64,000 bases of DNA from Methylococcales bacterium (GTDB lineage Bacteria; Pseudomonadota; Gammaproteobacteria; Methylococcales; Methylomonadaceae): positions 1,784,553 to 1,848,552 of the forward strand of contig JAUZSN010000002.1 in assembly GCA_030949405.1 (NCBI GenBank), read 5' to 3'. Shown in pieces: positions 1 through 9,429 of this stretch. The notes beneath the pieces are model-generated. The model worked only from the letters and a program-made list of their open reading frames with translations. It was not told the DNA's origin and did no database searches. The translations under genes were made by a program, and so were the position numbers. Numbering within the stretch: the stretch's first letter is position 1; the number at the start of each line of letters is the position of its first letter.

Positions 1-503
1 GGGTTGTTAGCCGATTGTTCCGTCTCTTTGTTCGCGTTAGTTTTTTCTATATTTTCATTTTCTTCTTGCTCAATTTTTGAAATGCCGTGAGCTAAGTAAT
101 TAACCACGTCTAATCGAGTAATATCTTGTTTTTTTAGCAAAAAAACCGAATGAGATTCTTGCTCGCTAAAGAGAGCGACAAAAATATTTTCACCCGAGAC
201 TTCTTTTTTATCAGAGGCTTGGACATGAAAAACAGCCCGTTGTAAAACCCGTTGAAAACCTAAAGTGGGTTGGGTTTCACGGTCTATTTCTGCGGGAATT
301 AAAGAAATGGTATCCTTAATATATTGAGTTAACTCATCCGCTAACATGGGTATATCGCAAGCACAGGATTTTAAAATGGGCTCAACTGAAGGGGTTGTTA
401 ATAAAGCCAATAATAAATGTTCAACGGTAATAAACTCATGGCGCAAGCTATGAGCGGTTGTAAAGGCTTGATTTAACGTAACTTCTATTTCTCTACTTAA
501 CAT
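1..503 (-). CDS. clpA: ClpA, ATP-dependent Clp protease ATP-binding subunit (N-terminal part; runs off window)
   Basis: Reading the reverse strand from an ATG at 503 gives MLSREIEVTLNQAF and about 167 codons that are open to the window edge. This is the ClpA N-terminal domain, a pair of four-helix repeats that docks substrates and the adaptor ClpS. It includes the typical HEFITVEHLLLALL segment and, in the second repeat, GENIFVALFSEQESHS. After residue 150 the chain becomes an acidic, Glu/Asn-rich linker that leads to the AAA modules outside the window. ClpA unfolds proteins and feeds them to ClpP in the cytoplasm. It lies 15 bases after clpS on the same strand, the usual clpS-clpA order. Only the 5' third of the gene is present. 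Confidence 0.93.
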   Translation of the reverse strand, partial: MLSREIEVTLNQAFTTAHSLRHEFITVEHLLLALLTTPSVEPILKSCACDIPMLADELTQYIKDTISLIPAEIDRETQPTLGFQRVLQRAVFHVQASDKKEVSGENIFVALFSEQESHSVFLLKKQDITRLDVVNYLAHGISKIEQEENENIEKTNANKETEQSANN

Positions 504-518
504 TTTAATTTTCCTCGT

Positions 519-839
519 TTACGCTTTTTCCATGGAACACATTAAAGGGTGATGATTCTCACGCGAGTATTCGTTTACAAAATGAACTTTAGTTTCGGCC
601 ACATCCTTAGAAAAGGTTCCACAAACGCCGACACCATCGTGATGAACTTGTAACATAACTAGGGTGGCTTTTTCAAAATCTAAATTGAAAAAATCGGTTA
701 AAATTTCAACAACAAAGTCCATGGGGGTAAAATCATCATTTAATAACAAGACCTTATACAAAGGGGGGCGTTTTAATTGTGGTTTACTTTCTTGAATGGC
801 TAGATCACCATCATCATCAAAAGGGTTGCTATTTGACAT
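519..839 (-). CDS. clpS: ClpS, ClpA adaptor of the N-end rule pathway
   Basis: This 106-residue protein has the ClpS core: [20 protein letters not shown], then an [20 protein letters not shown] stretch with the helix and His residues that bind N-degron side chains, and a C-terminal [19 protein letters not shown]. ClpS hands proteins with destabilising N-terminal residues to ClpAP. An upstream in-frame ATG at 872 would add an eleven-residue hydrophobic leader. I prefer the ATG at 839 ([10 protein letters not shown]) because ClpS proteins normally begin with a short acidic, disordered tail. It is followed at once by clpA and is divergent from nudJ. Confidence 0.95.
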   Translation of the reverse strand: MSNSNPFDDDGDLAIQESKPQLKRPPLYKVLLLNDDFTPMDFVVEILTDFFNLDFEKATLVMLQVHHDGVGVCGTFSKDVAETKVHFVNEYSRENHHPLMCSMEKA

Positions 840-972
840 TGCTCTCATAATTATTAGATTAATAAACATCATTACACCTTACCATAATGCTAAATGTAAT
901 AAATTTCAATCTTTAGACACATAATTGTTATAAATCAAGTAAAATGACGCGTTTTTGCGATTAACCTTTGCT

Positions 973-1425
973 ATGATTTGGAAACCTCATGTCACCGTTG
1001 CCGCCGTTATTGAAAACCAGCAACGATTTTTATTAGTTGAAGAACAGGTATCCTCTGGACTTGCTTTTAATCAACCCGCAGGTCATTTAGAAGAAGGGGA
1101 AACGCTTATTGAAGCGATTAAACGTGAAGTACTCGAAGAAACCGCATGGCAATTTGAACCTGAGAAACTGATGTCTATTCAACTTTGGCGAAAAAATTCA
1201 GAGGCCGACAGTTTTCTAAGAGTCTGTTTTTCAGGTAACGTTCATAGTCATAATCGTGAACAATGTTTGGATGAGGGGATTGTTCAAACGCATTGGTTAA
1301 CGCGTGATGAAGTGGCTGAAAAAGCCTCTTTATTGCGCAGTTCTTTAGTTTTAGAGTCCATTGATGAGTATCTTGAAGGACATTTTTATCCCCTTTCATT
1401 AGTGAGGTCTCGTTTAGGATTATGA
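973..1425 (+). CDS. nudJ: NudJ-type Nudix phosphohydrolase
   Basis: This 150-residue Nudix hydrolase starts [13 protein letters not shown] and carries the Nudix box (GHLEEGET ... REVLEE), which binds the divalent metal and activates water. NudJ enzymes remove phosphate from thiamine pyrimidine pyrophosphate and nucleoside di/triphosphates. The Nudix box ends EETAW where the consensus has EETG, a small deviation. A TTG at 955 lies upstream in frame, but the ATG at 973 matches the family start. The stop overlaps the mnmA start by four bases (ATGA), so the two are translationally coupled, as nudJ (ymfB) and mnmA are linked in E. coli. Confidence 0.88.
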   Translation: MIWKPHVTVAAVIENQQRFLLVEEQVSSGLAFNQPAGHLEEGETLIEAIKREVLEETAWQFEPEKLMSIQLWRKNSEADSFLRVCFSGNVHSHNREQCLDEGIVQTHWLTRDEVAEKASLLRSSLVLESIDEYLEGHFYPLSLVRSRLGL

Positions 1426-2516
1426 ATAAAAAAAATATCATTGTGGGTATGTCGGGGGGGGTTGATTCTTCGGTGACAGCCTTGGTTTTATTAGAACAAG
1501 GTCATCAGGTGACTGGTTTGTTCATGAAAAACTGGGAAGAAGATGATGGCACTGATTATTGTACCGCACTGGAAGATTTAGCCGATGCTCAACAAGTTTG
1601 TGATAAATTAGGCATTGAATTAAAAACGGTTAATTTTGCGGCTGAATATTGGGATGAGGTTTTTGAAGTTTTTTTATCTGAATTCAAATTAGGGCGTACG
1701 CCTAATCCTGATATTTTGTGCAATAAACATGTTAAGTTTAAAGCCTTTTTAAATTATGCGATTGATGATTTAGGGGCTGAATATATTGCTACGGGGCATT
1801 ATGCCCGTGTGGGTTTTCAAGCTAATTATCATCAATTATTAAAAGGCTTAGACCCGAATAAGGAACAAAGTTATTTTTTATATACGTTAGGGCAAAAAGC
1901 CTTATCTAAGACCTTATTTCCCATTGGTGCCATGATGAAGCCTGAATTGCGTGCTTTGGCGAAAAAAGCTGGGTTTGATAATTATAAAAAGAAAGACAGT
2001 ACTGGCATTTGTTTTATTGGTGAGCGTAAGTTTAAAGAATTTTTACAACGCTATTTACCGACACAAGCCGGTGAAATGCGAACGCCTGAAGGTCAATTCA
2101 TTGGTAAGCATCACGGGTTGATGTATTACACACTAGGACAGCGACAAGGATTAGGGATTGGTGGGGTTAAAAATGCCCCTGATGAGCCTTGGTATGTTTT
2201 AGAAAAAGACTTAGCTACTAATATTCTAATCGTGGGGCAAGGGCATGAACACCCTTTGATGCTGCATAATTCCTTGGAAGCGGGGCAGTTAGATTGGTGT
2301 GATAATCAACCTTTAACTGAGGCAAAACAATGCCATGCTAAAACTCGTTATCGTCAGCAAGACCAAGCCTGTTATTTAGAGCCTTTAGAAAATAATCGCT
2401 GTCGTGCTACGTTTGAACACCCTCAACGGGCAATTACGCCTGGGCAGTCTGTGGTTTTTTATCAAGGTGATGTTTGTCTCGGAGGCGGTGTTATTGAATC
2501 TAAAGCGAATGTATAA
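1422..2516 (+). CDS. mnmA: MnmA, tRNA-specific 2-thiouridylase
   Basis: This 364-residue protein puts sulfur on position 2 of the wobble uridine (U34) of Lys, Glu and Gln tRNAs. The ATP-binding PP-loop GMSGGVDSS is at residues 9-17. The catalytic pair is Cys100 in NPDILCNKH and Cys197 in [12 protein letters not shown]; Cys197 carries the persulfide and Cys100 completes sulfur transfer. The length is normal and the beta-barrel C-terminal half is complete. It overlaps nudJ by four bases. The 165 bases to gpmI contain no gene that I can recognise. Confidence 0.97.
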   Translation: MNKKNIIVGMSGGVDSSVTALVLLEQGHQVTGLFMKNWEEDDGTDYCTALEDLADAQQVCDKLGIELKTVNFAAEYWDEVFEVFLSEFKLGRTPNPDILCNKHVKFKAFLNYAIDDLGAEYIATGHYARVGFQANYHQLLKGLDPNKEQSYFLYTLGQKALSKTLFPIGAMMKPELRALAKKAGFDNYKKKDSTGICFIGERKFKEFLQRYLPTQAGEMRTPEGQFIGKHHGLMYYTLGQRQGLGIGGVKNAPDEPWYVLEKDLATNILIVGQGHEHPLMLHNSLEAGQLDWCDNQPLTEAKQCHAKTRYRQQDQACYLEPLENNRCRATFEHPQRAITPGQSVVFYQGDVCLGGGVIESKANV

Positions 2517-2681
2517 CGTTTTAGGGGATAAAATAAAAATGTCTTACCGTTAAATTTAAACTAACGTTTACCGAACGGCCTAAATTTTTAGCAGTTTTGT
2601 CATCGATTATTGGACAATACAGTCATAATAAATAAAAATAGATTATAATAATCAAATACTAATACGGAAAATTATAAAAAT

Positions 2682-4214
2682 ATGTTAAAACGACCTACCC
2701 CCTTAGTTTTATTAATTCTTGATGGCTTTGGACATAGAGAAGAACACGATCATAATGCGATTGCAGCCGCTAAAACACCTTTTTGGGATCAATTACAACA
2801 AACTAACCCTAAAACGTTATTAGATTGCGCAGGGGCTTTAGTCGGATTACCTGAAGGTCAAATGGGAAATTCTGAAGTAGGGCATTTACATATCGGCAGT
2901 GGGCGTTTTGTTTTTCAAGATTTACCTAAAATAAATAATGCGATTGAAGACGGTTGTTTTTTTGATAATAAAGTCTTGCAAACAGCGGTTGATAAAGCTT
3001 TAGAAAATGATAAAGCCCTGCATATATTAGGCTTGCTCTCCCCAGGCGGCGTTCATAGTCATGAAAAGCAAATTGCTGGCATGATTGAATTGGCGGCTAA
3101 ACGAGGCTTAAAAAAGATTTATTTACACGCCTTTTTAGATGGACGTGATGTGGCTCCTAAAAGTGCAGCAAGTTCGATTGCCTTTATTGAAGAAACGTTT
3201 AAAGCCTTGGGTGTGGGGAAAATAGTTTCATTAACAGGGCGTTTTTATGCGATGGATAGAGATAACCGCTGGGAACGCGTGCAACCTGCTTATAATTTAA
3301 TTGCTAAAGGTGAAAGTGAATTTACCGCTAAAACAGCTTTAGAGGCATTGGACGCGGCTTATCAACGCGATGAAAGCGATGAATTCGTACAAGCCACGGC
3401 GATTGGTGAAAATGCAATAGCATTGGATTCACAGGATTCAATCGTGTTTATGAATTTTAGAGCCGATCGTGCGCGTGAGATTTCCAGAGCCTTAACTCAA
3501 ACAGATTTTTCTGAATTTGAACGAGGATGTGAACCCCATACAGGGCATTTTGCAACCTTAACTAAATATCACCAAGATTTCCCTTATCCTGTGGCTTATC
3601 CTCCAACGGATATAGAAAATGGATTAGGCGAAGTCTTAGCGAATGCGGGGCGAACACAATTACGCTTAGCGGAAACTGAAAAATATGCCCATGTTACTTT
3701 TTTCTTAAATGGAGGGCGTGATGAACCTTTTGAAGGAGAAAAGCGTATTTTAGTCCCGTCTCCACAGGTAAAAACTTACGACTTACAGCCAGAAATGAAT
3801 GCGCCTGAAGTGACCGATCATTTAGTTGATTCAATTAAATCAGGTGACTTTGACATCATTATTTGTAACTATGCAAATTGCGATATGGTGGGACACACGG
3901 GGGTTTGGGATGCAGCCTTAAAAGCAGTTGAAACGATTGATCACTGTTTAGAGCGTGTTGTGAATGCACTCAACGAGGTTGATGGACAAATGTTAATTAC
4001 CGCCGATCACGGTAATATTGAACAAATGATAAATGCTGAAACGGAGCAGGCGCATACGGCTCATACGATTAATAAAGTCCCTTTACTTTATGTCGGGGGA
4101 AAACAAGGCTTGAGTCATGGCGGCGGATTATCCGACTTAGCCCCGACCTTATTGGCTATTTTAGGGGTTAAGCAACCTGATGAAATGACAGGTCGTTCCT
4201 TGTTAGCTGATTAA
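2682..4214 (+). CDS. gpmI: GpmI, 2,3-bisphosphoglycerate-independent phosphoglycerate mutase
   Basis: This 510-residue metalloenzyme interconverts 3- and 2-phosphoglycerate in glycolysis and gluconeogenesis. Metal ligands of the alkaline-phosphatase fold are visible: LILDGFGHRE near the start, the phosphorylated serine in MGNSEVGHLH (Ser64), and NYANCDMVGHTG and ITADHGNIEQ in the C-terminal half. HAFLDGRDVAPKSA belongs to the inserted phosphotransferase domain. The length is typical. The stop is four bases before the EnvC-like gene; gpmI-envC-ctpA is a widespread gammaproteobacterial order. Confidence 0.98.
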   Translation: MLKRPTPLVLLILDGFGHREEHDHNAIAAAKTPFWDQLQQTNPKTLLDCAGALVGLPEGQMGNSEVGHLHIGSGRFVFQDLPKINNAIEDGCFFDNKVLQTAVDKALENDKALHILGLLSPGGVHSHEKQIAGMIELAAKRGLKKIYLHAFLDGRDVAPKSAASSIAFIEETFKALGVGKIVSLTGRFYAMDRDNRWERVQPAYNLIAKGESEFTAKTALEALDAAYQRDESDEFVQATAIGENAIALDSQDSIVFMNFRADRAREISRALTQTDFSEFERGCEPHTGHFATLTKYHQDFPYPVAYPPTDIENGLGEVLANAGRTQLRLAETEKYAHVTFFLNGGRDEPFEGEKRILVPSPQVKTYDLQPEMNAPEVTDHLVDSIKSGDFDIIICNYANCDMVGHTGVWDAALKAVETIDHCLERVVNALNEVDGQMLITADHGNIEQMINAETEQAHTAHTINKVPLLYVGGKQGLSHGGGLSDLAPTLLAILGVKQPDEMTGRSLLAD

Positions 4215-4218
4215 AGCA

Positions 4219-5439
4219 ATGCACTTCTTTTTAATCGTTGCTTTTTTTATTATCAGTGGTCATTTGCCGTTGTCGGCGAATGAGAAAATAGAAAAGCTGA
4301 ATGAATTACAAACAGATATTAAAGATGTTAATCAAACTATAGAACAGATCTCTGTTAAGCGAACGCATTTATCAAATAAGTTAGGCCAGATTGAAAAACA
4401 ATATGGAAAAACGACTAATTTACTTAAATCATTGACACAAAAAATTGATGGTAAACGGCGACGATTAAAAGAAATTAATAAAGAAATAAGTATAAGACAA
4501 AAAAAGCTTGATATTGAAAATCATGAGTTAAATGGTCAGCTTAAAGCTACTCATATTATGGGAAAAAGAGAAAAGCTAAAGTTATTGCTCAACCAGCAAG
4601 ACCCTGCCTTAGCCAGTCGAATGATGATGTATTATCATTATTTAAATAAGGCGCGACTAACAAAATTGATTACGTTAAAAAAGCATATTGCTGTGTTGGA
4701 GCAGCTAGGGCAAGAAAGAAAACAAGAAAAAAAACAGTTACAAAAAACATCAAGTGTTAAAAAAAACCAGCAAAATAAATTAATTAAAACCAAGCGTCAG
4801 CGTCAACATTTATTATCTTTATTGGATGAAGATATGAGTTTAAAATCACAACAACTAACGCAATTAAAAGGTAATGAAAAACAATTGCGTGATTTAATTG
4901 TTTCATTAGGTCGAGGAGGAGAGCCTGTCATGAGTCAACATGACGCTGAGACACTTCTTGTTAAGACGGATAAGCCGAAAAAAATAAAAGCTAAACAGAA
5001 AATGCTTGCTTATACGCAGTCGGGTTTGTCTTTTCGGAAGCTAAAAGGAAAATTACCGTGGCCTTTAAAAGGTAAGGTTGTGAAAAAATTTGGAAGTAGG
5101 CGTGATGACGGGCGTTGGGACGGCTTTTTAATTTCAGCAAAAGAAGGCGCGAGTATTCATGCGATTACGGATGGGCAGGTTATTTATGCAGACTGGTTGC
5201 GAGGTTATGGATTGTTGGTTATTATTGATCATGGTTCGGGTTATATGAGTTTATATGCGTTTAATCAAAGTCTTAATAAAAAAGTTGGCGATAAAGTGAA
5301 GACTGGAATGGTTATTGCCTCGGTTGGGAAAAGTGGGGGGCGTAGTCAGGCAGGACTTTATTTTGGGGTTCGATTTCAAGGGAAATCAATTAATCCTGCC
5401 CGTTGGTGTCAAAAAATACGAAGCGGTTATGTCGGGTAA
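4219..5439 (+). CDS. envC: EnvC-like murein hydrolase activator (degenerate LytM/M23 domain)
   Basis: A signal peptide (MHFFLIVAFFIISGHLPLSA) is followed by about 220 residues of Lys/Gln/Glu-rich coiled coil and a C-terminal LytM/M23 domain from about residue 275. The zinc ligands of active LytM peptidases are missing: the first motif reads FLISAKEGASIHAI and the last GLYFGVRFQG where active enzymes have HLHFE. EnvC of E. coli has the same loss; it does not cut peptidoglycan but activates amidases AmiA/AmiB at the septum. The gene sits directly after gpmI and 78 bases before ctpA, and probably acts in the periplasm in daughter-cell separation. Confidence 0.9.
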   Translation: MHFFLIVAFFIISGHLPLSANEKIEKLNELQTDIKDVNQTIEQISVKRTHLSNKLGQIEKQYGKTTNLLKSLTQKIDGKRRRLKEINKEISIRQKKLDIENHELNGQLKATHIMGKREKLKLLLNQQDPALASRMMMYYHYLNKARLTKLITLKKHIAVLEQLGQERKQEKKQLQKTSSVKKNQQNKLIKTKRQRQHLLSLLDEDMSLKSQQLTQLKGNEKQLRDLIVSLGRGGEPVMSQHDAETLLVKTDKPKKIKAKQKMLAYTQSGLSFRKLKGKLPWPLKGKVVKKFGSRRDDGRWDGFLISAKEGASIHAITDGQVIYADWLRGYGLLVIIDHGSGYMSLYAFNQSLNKKVGDKVKTGMVIASVGKSGGRSQAGLYFGVRFQGKSINPARWCQKIRSGYVG

Positions 5440-5517
5440 AAAAGTATTTTTTACCTCAATAAATTTGAATTTAAAAAACTAATCATTAACGATTAATTTT
5501 AGGAAACTAGAAAGCAA

Positions 5518-6858
5518 ATGCTTAAAAAGAAAAATATATTAATTTTATCCCTTGGCTTTTCTTTAGGGGTTTTTGTTGCAACCAGCAGCAATGTGCTGGC
5601 TGAACGTAGCGAAGATAGCGTTATTCAAGAGGCTTTGCCGTATGATGAATTACGTGCGTTTACAGAAATATTCGGACGTATAAAAAGAGATTATGTTGAA
5701 CCTGTTGCGGATAAAAAATTATTGGAAGATGCGATTAGAGGCATGTTAACAGGCTTAGACCCTCATTCAGCTTATCTTGATATTGAGGATTATAAGGAAT
5801 TAAGAGAAGGAACAAGTGGGCAGTTTGGTGGGTTAGGGATTGAAGTAACGATGGAAAATGGGTTTGTTAAAGTCGTTTCACCGATTGATGATACCCCCGC
5901 TCAACGTGCAGGTTTACAGGCGGGTGATTTAATTGTCAAATTAGATGAGCAACCTGTCAAAGGGATGTCACTAGGGGATGCGGTCAAAATAATGCGCGGG
6001 GATCCTGGTGAAGATATTTCATTAACCATTATCCGAGAAGGTGCCGATGCACCGATTGTTACGGTGGTGACACGCGACATTATTAAAGTTAAAAGTGTTA
6101 AAAGTCGTTTGCTAGAGAAAAATTACGGTTATTTGCGAATTAGTAGTTTTCAATCAAGAACCGGTGAAAATTTATCCGAAGCCATTAATGATTTAATTGA
6201 AGAAAATGAAGGAAAATTAAATGGATTAGTATTGGATTTACGTAATAATCCAGGTGGCGTTTTACAGGCGGCTGTAGACGTTAGTGATGCTTTTTTAGAT
6301 GAGGGTTTAATTGTTTATACGGAAGGGCGGATTAAAAACTCACAAATGCGTTTTAATGCGGAAAGAGGGGATGTGATTGATAAAGCTCCTTTAGTTGTCT
6401 TGGTTAATGGAGGATCAGCATCCGCCTCTGAAATTGTTGCAGGCGCATTGCAAGACCATAAACGTGCGGTTATTATGGGGGAAAAATCCTTTGGAAAAGG
6501 CTCAGTACAAACTATTTTACCCACCAGTAGTGGTGCGGCGGTTAAATTAACCACAGCGCGTTATTTCACACCGTTAGGTCGTTCAATTCAAGCGGAAGGG
6601 ATTGAGCCTGATATTCCTTTGAAGAAGCTTAAATTAGAATCCTTAAAGCCCTCTAATTTTGAATCTATTAAAGAAGCTGATTTATCAGGCCATTTAGATA
6701 AGGGCGAACGTGAGACAAAATCAACGTCTAAAAAAGTAGAGGATAAAAAAACGCTTAAAAAAGAAACTAAGGATGGCTCATCCTCTGAAGAAATACGTGA
6801 TTATGCGTTACATGAAGCTTTAAATTTATTGAAAGCAATTAGTATTCTTAAGCCATAA
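5518..6858 (+). CDS. ctpA: CtpA-type C-terminal processing serine peptidase (S41)
   Basis: This 446-residue periplasmic protease has an N-terminal signal sequence (residues 1-28), a PDZ domain (about 95-180, with GGLGIEV and AGLQAGDLIV) and an S41 peptidase domain. The Ser-Lys dyad is Ser302 in GGSASASEI and Lys327 in FGKGSVQT, spaced 25 residues as in Prc/CtpA enzymes. These proteases cleave from the C-terminus and control peptidoglycan hydrolases and lipoproteins. A charged Lys/Glu tail follows residue 375. It is the last gene of the gpmI-envC-ctpA run. Confidence 0.95.
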   Translation: MLKKKNILILSLGFSLGVFVATSSNVLAERSEDSVIQEALPYDELRAFTEIFGRIKRDYVEPVADKKLLEDAIRGMLTGLDPHSAYLDIEDYKELREGTSGQFGGLGIEVTMENGFVKVVSPIDDTPAQRAGLQAGDLIVKLDEQPVKGMSLGDAVKIMRGDPGEDISLTIIREGADAPIVTVVTRDIIKVKSVKSRLLEKNYGYLRISSFQSRTGENLSEAINDLIEENEGKLNGLVLDLRNNPGGVLQAAVDVSDAFLDEGLIVYTEGRIKNSQMRFNAERGDVIDKAPLVVLVNGGSASASEIVAGALQDHKRAVIMGEKSFGKGSVQTILPTSSGAAVKLTTARYFTPLGRSIQAEGIEPDIPLKKLKLESLKPSNFESIKEADLSGHLDKGERETKSTSKKVEDKKTLKKETKDGSSSEEIRDYALHEALNLLKAISILKP

Positions 6859-6879
6859 AATTATCAGGCACTCCTTTGT

Positions 6880-6909
6880 CGTAAAGACGTGAATCATCAC
6901 GTCTTTACG
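6880..6909. terminator. Hairpin between ctpA and dnaB
   Basis: CGTAAAGACGTGA at 6880-6892 pairs perfectly with TCACGTCTTTACG at 6897-6909 around an ATCA loop, 21 bases after the ctpA stop. The position and the 13-bp stem fit a terminator, but no T-run follows, so it may be an mRNA-stabilising hairpin or a weak terminator. Confidence 0.5.
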
Positions 6910-7008
6910 TTACAATGATTAACCTAAATCATTAATATCTCTTAAATAATAACCGCTCATAATCGTTGTGAGGTTATCTCTCCCTTTTTATCATTTTAAA
7001 ATTACTCT

Positions 7009-9429
7009 ATGTCCGAAGATTTTTACCCCTCGGGTGACTTAGACGTTGCCGCGCTTAAAGTTCCTCCCAATTCTATTCAGGCAGAACAATCTGTTTTAGG
7101 CGGGTTAATGTTAGATAATCAAACGTGGGATTCCGTTGCTGATAAGTTAACTGAAATAGATTTTTATCGTAGAGATCATCGGTTAATTTTTAAGTCCATT
7201 GCACGGCTAGCCGAACGACAAGATCCTTTCGATGTAGTGACGCTTTCAGAAGTGCTGGAGACAACCCATCAATTAGCCGAAGTAGGTGGACTTGCGTATT
7301 TGGGAATGTTGGTCAAAGATACGCCCAGTGCAGCGAATATAGCCGCTTATGCCGCTATTGTTCGTGATCGCTCTATTTTACGACAACTCATTCACGTAGG
7401 AACCGATATTTCTGATTCCGCCTTTTCACCTGACGGGCGAGAAACGGCTGAATTGTTGGAAAATGCGGAACGTAATGTCTTTAAAATTGCGGAGCAACGT
7501 CAAAAAGGGCAGGGGGGGTTTGAGCCGATTAAATCATTGTTAGCCTCAGCGGTTGATAAAATCGAAACCTTATTTGAACAAGAGGGCAATATTACGGGGG
7601 CGGCAACGGGGTTTACGGATTTTGATGAGAAAACGTCAGGATTGCAACCGGGGGATTTAATTATTGTTGCAGGTCGTCCGTCGATGGGAAAGTGTTTTGC
7701 TAAAGGAACGAACGTTTTATTATTTTCAGGTGAGGTTAAATCTATTGAGAATATAAAACTTGGCGATGTGTTAATGGGGGATGATTCAACCCCTAGAAAA
7801 GTACTTTCTCTCGCACAAGGTCGAGAAAATATGTATTGGGTTAGACAAAACAAGGCAATGGATTACTGCGTGAATGAATCTCATATTTTGTCTTTAAAAC
7901 GTAGTTGTAATGAAGGAAAACATCCGCATGGAGACCTATTAAATATTGCTTTAATGGATTATTTAGCTTCATCAACCAAGTTTCAATCAAATTATGAGGG
8001 CTATAAAGTGGCGGTTGATTTCCCCGTGCAATCGTTAGCGTTCGATCCTTATTTTTTAGGATTATGGTTGGGTGAGGGTGAAAGTAAAGGCATTAGTATT
8101 TTTAATCAAGATAAAGAAGTTGCTGATTACTTATTTAATTATGCCAAAGACCTAGGGTTGCAATTAACCGTTAAAAAAACAATAGGAAAATGTCCTTTTT
8201 ATACGATTACTTCGGGAATTGCGGGGGAAAATTCCAACCTTCGATTTAGTTTACAGGGGGTTTTTCGGGAATCAAACCTTCTCAATAATAAACATATTCC
8301 CAAGTCGTTTTTAATTAATAGTTATGAAAATAGATTGGAGCTATTAGCTGGGTTAATTGATAGCGTTGGGCATTATGAGGATGTGTTTGGAGGGTATGAA
8401 ATTACTCAGAAAAATAAATCCCTTACAGAACACATTAAATTTTTATGTGATAGCTTAGGTTTCCGAACGTCACTTATGAGTAAACAAGCTGATAAAAATT
8501 ATAGTTGTGAGGTTTATTGCGTTCGTTTGTTGGGTAATGTTGATACGATTCCTGTCAAAGTGGTTAGAAAAAAAGCACGTCCTTGGACGTGCAGTCGAAG
8601 TTGGAATCAAACAGAGATCTCTCTTGAAAAAGGAGAGGTGGATGATTATTATGGCTTTGAGATTGAAGGGAATGGGTTGTTTTTATTGGAGGATATGACG
8701 GTTGTTCATAATACAAGCATAGCGATGAATATGGCTGAAAATATTGCCATTGCAGGCAAAAAAAATGTCGCTGTCTTTAGTATGGAAATGCCTGGCGACT
8801 CTTTGGCGATGCGAATGATGTCTTCGATAGGACGTATTGATCAACATAAAGTGCGTACAGGTCAGCTTGAAGAAGATGAATGGCCTCGTTTGACATCGGC
8901 TATTAATATGCTTGCTGAAACGAATATTTTTATTGATGATACACCTGCGTTAACGCCGACTGAAGTTCGTTCAAGATCACGGCGTTTAGCGCGAGATCAT
9001 GGGCCATTAGGGCTTATTGTTTTAGATTATATTCAATTAATGCAATCACCGAGTAGTGGTGAAAATAGAGTTCAACAAATTTCTGATATTTCACGTGGAT
9101 TAAAAGCGTTAGCTAAAGAAATGGAAGTCCCCGTTGTTGCGTTATCGCAATTAAATCGTAATTTGGAGCAACGTCCGAATAAACGCCCCGTAATGTCTGA
9201 TTTGCGGGAGAGTGGTGCGCTTGAGCAAGATGCTGATTTAATTGTATTTGTTTATAGAGATGAGGTTTATAACGAAGATAGCCCTGATAAGGGGATTGCC
9301 GAAATTATTATTGGTAAACAACGTAACGGCCCTTTAGGAACCGTACGGTTAACTTTTTTAGGGCAATACACAAAATTTGAAAATTATGCGGGGGATCCTT
9401 ATGGGGATAATGAGGGCTATGACGAATGA
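7009..9429 (+). CDS. dnaB: DnaB, replicative DNA helicase, interrupted by an in-frame intein
   Basis: The 806-codon frame encodes a DnaB helicase with a 340-residue intein at residues 229-568. After splicing the helicase would be 466 residues, a normal size. The N-terminal domain (primase/loader contact) is at about 20-120. The RecA-like ATPase domain carries AGRPSMGK, whose Walker A loop is completed only on splicing (GK then T), the Walker B region LGLIVLDYIQLM, and late motifs VVALSQLNRNLEQRP and LRESGALEQDAD. DnaB is the hexameric 5'-3' helicase at the replication fork. It overlaps alr by four bases (ATGA). Splicing is essential for function because the intein splits the nucleotide-binding loop. 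Confidence 0.97.
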   Translation: MSEDFYPSGDLDVAALKVPPNSIQAEQSVLGGLMLDNQTWDSVADKLTEIDFYRRDHRLIFKSIARLAERQDPFDVVTLSEVLETTHQLAEVGGLAYLGMLVKDTPSAANIAAYAAIVRDRSILRQLIHVGTDISDSAFSPDGRETAELLENAERNVFKIAEQRQKGQGGFEPIKSLLASAVDKIETLFEQEGNITGAATGFTDFDEKTSGLQPGDLIIVAGRPSMGKCFAKGTNVLLFSGEVKSIENIKLGDVLMGDDSTPRKVLSLAQGRENMYWVRQNKAMDYCVNESHILSLKRSCNEGKHPHGDLLNIALMDYLASSTKFQSNYEGYKVAVDFPVQSLAFDPYFLGLWLGEGESKGISIFNQDKEVADYLFNYAKDLGLQLTVKKTIGKCPFYTITSGIAGENSNLRFSLQGVFRESNLLNNKHIPKSFLINSYENRLELLAGLIDSVGHYEDVFGGYEITQKNKSLTEHIKFLCDSLGFRTSLMSKQADKNYSCEVYCVRLLGNVDTIPVKVVRKKARPWTCSRSWNQTEISLEKGEVDDYYGFEIEGNGLFLLEDMTVVHNTSIAMNMAENIAIAGKKNVAVFSMEMPGDSLAMRMMSSIGRIDQHKVRTGQLEEDEWPRLTSAINMLAETNIFIDDTPALTPTEVRSRSRRLARDHGPLGLIVLDYIQLMQSPSSGENRVQQISDISRGLKALAKEMEVPVVALSQLNRNLEQRPNKRPVMSDLRESGALEQDADLIVFVYRDEVYNEDSPDKGIAEIIIGKQRNGPLGTVRLTFLGQYTKFENYAGDPYGDNEGYDE
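7693..8712 (+). mobile_element. Intein with degenerate LAGLIDADG homing endonuclease, inserted in DnaB Walker A
   Basis: The element begins with Cys (CFAKGTNVLLFSGE) straight after GRPSMGK and ends VVHN before Thr, which supplies the +1 nucleophile. Splicing block A, a block-B-like NESHILSL, block F (YYGFEIEGNGLFLLED) and block G (VVHN) are all visible, so splicing looks intact. The central domain is of the LAGLIDADG type: the first motif reads FLGLWLGEG and the second LAGLIDSVG. The acidic metal ligand is Glu instead of Asp in the first motif and is replaced by Val in the second, so DNA cleavage is probably lost. Length is 340 residues. Base composition does not obviously differ from the host gene. 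Confidence 0.95.

Noticed and set aside
955-975. TTG at 955 as start of nudJ
   Set aside because: It adds six residues not found in the family; the ATG at 973 gives the usual MxxKPHVTVA start.
7500-7853. Reverse-strand 117-codon frame across the dnaB/intein junction
   Set aside because: It overlaps the conserved DnaB and intein frame; its sequence has no domain features.
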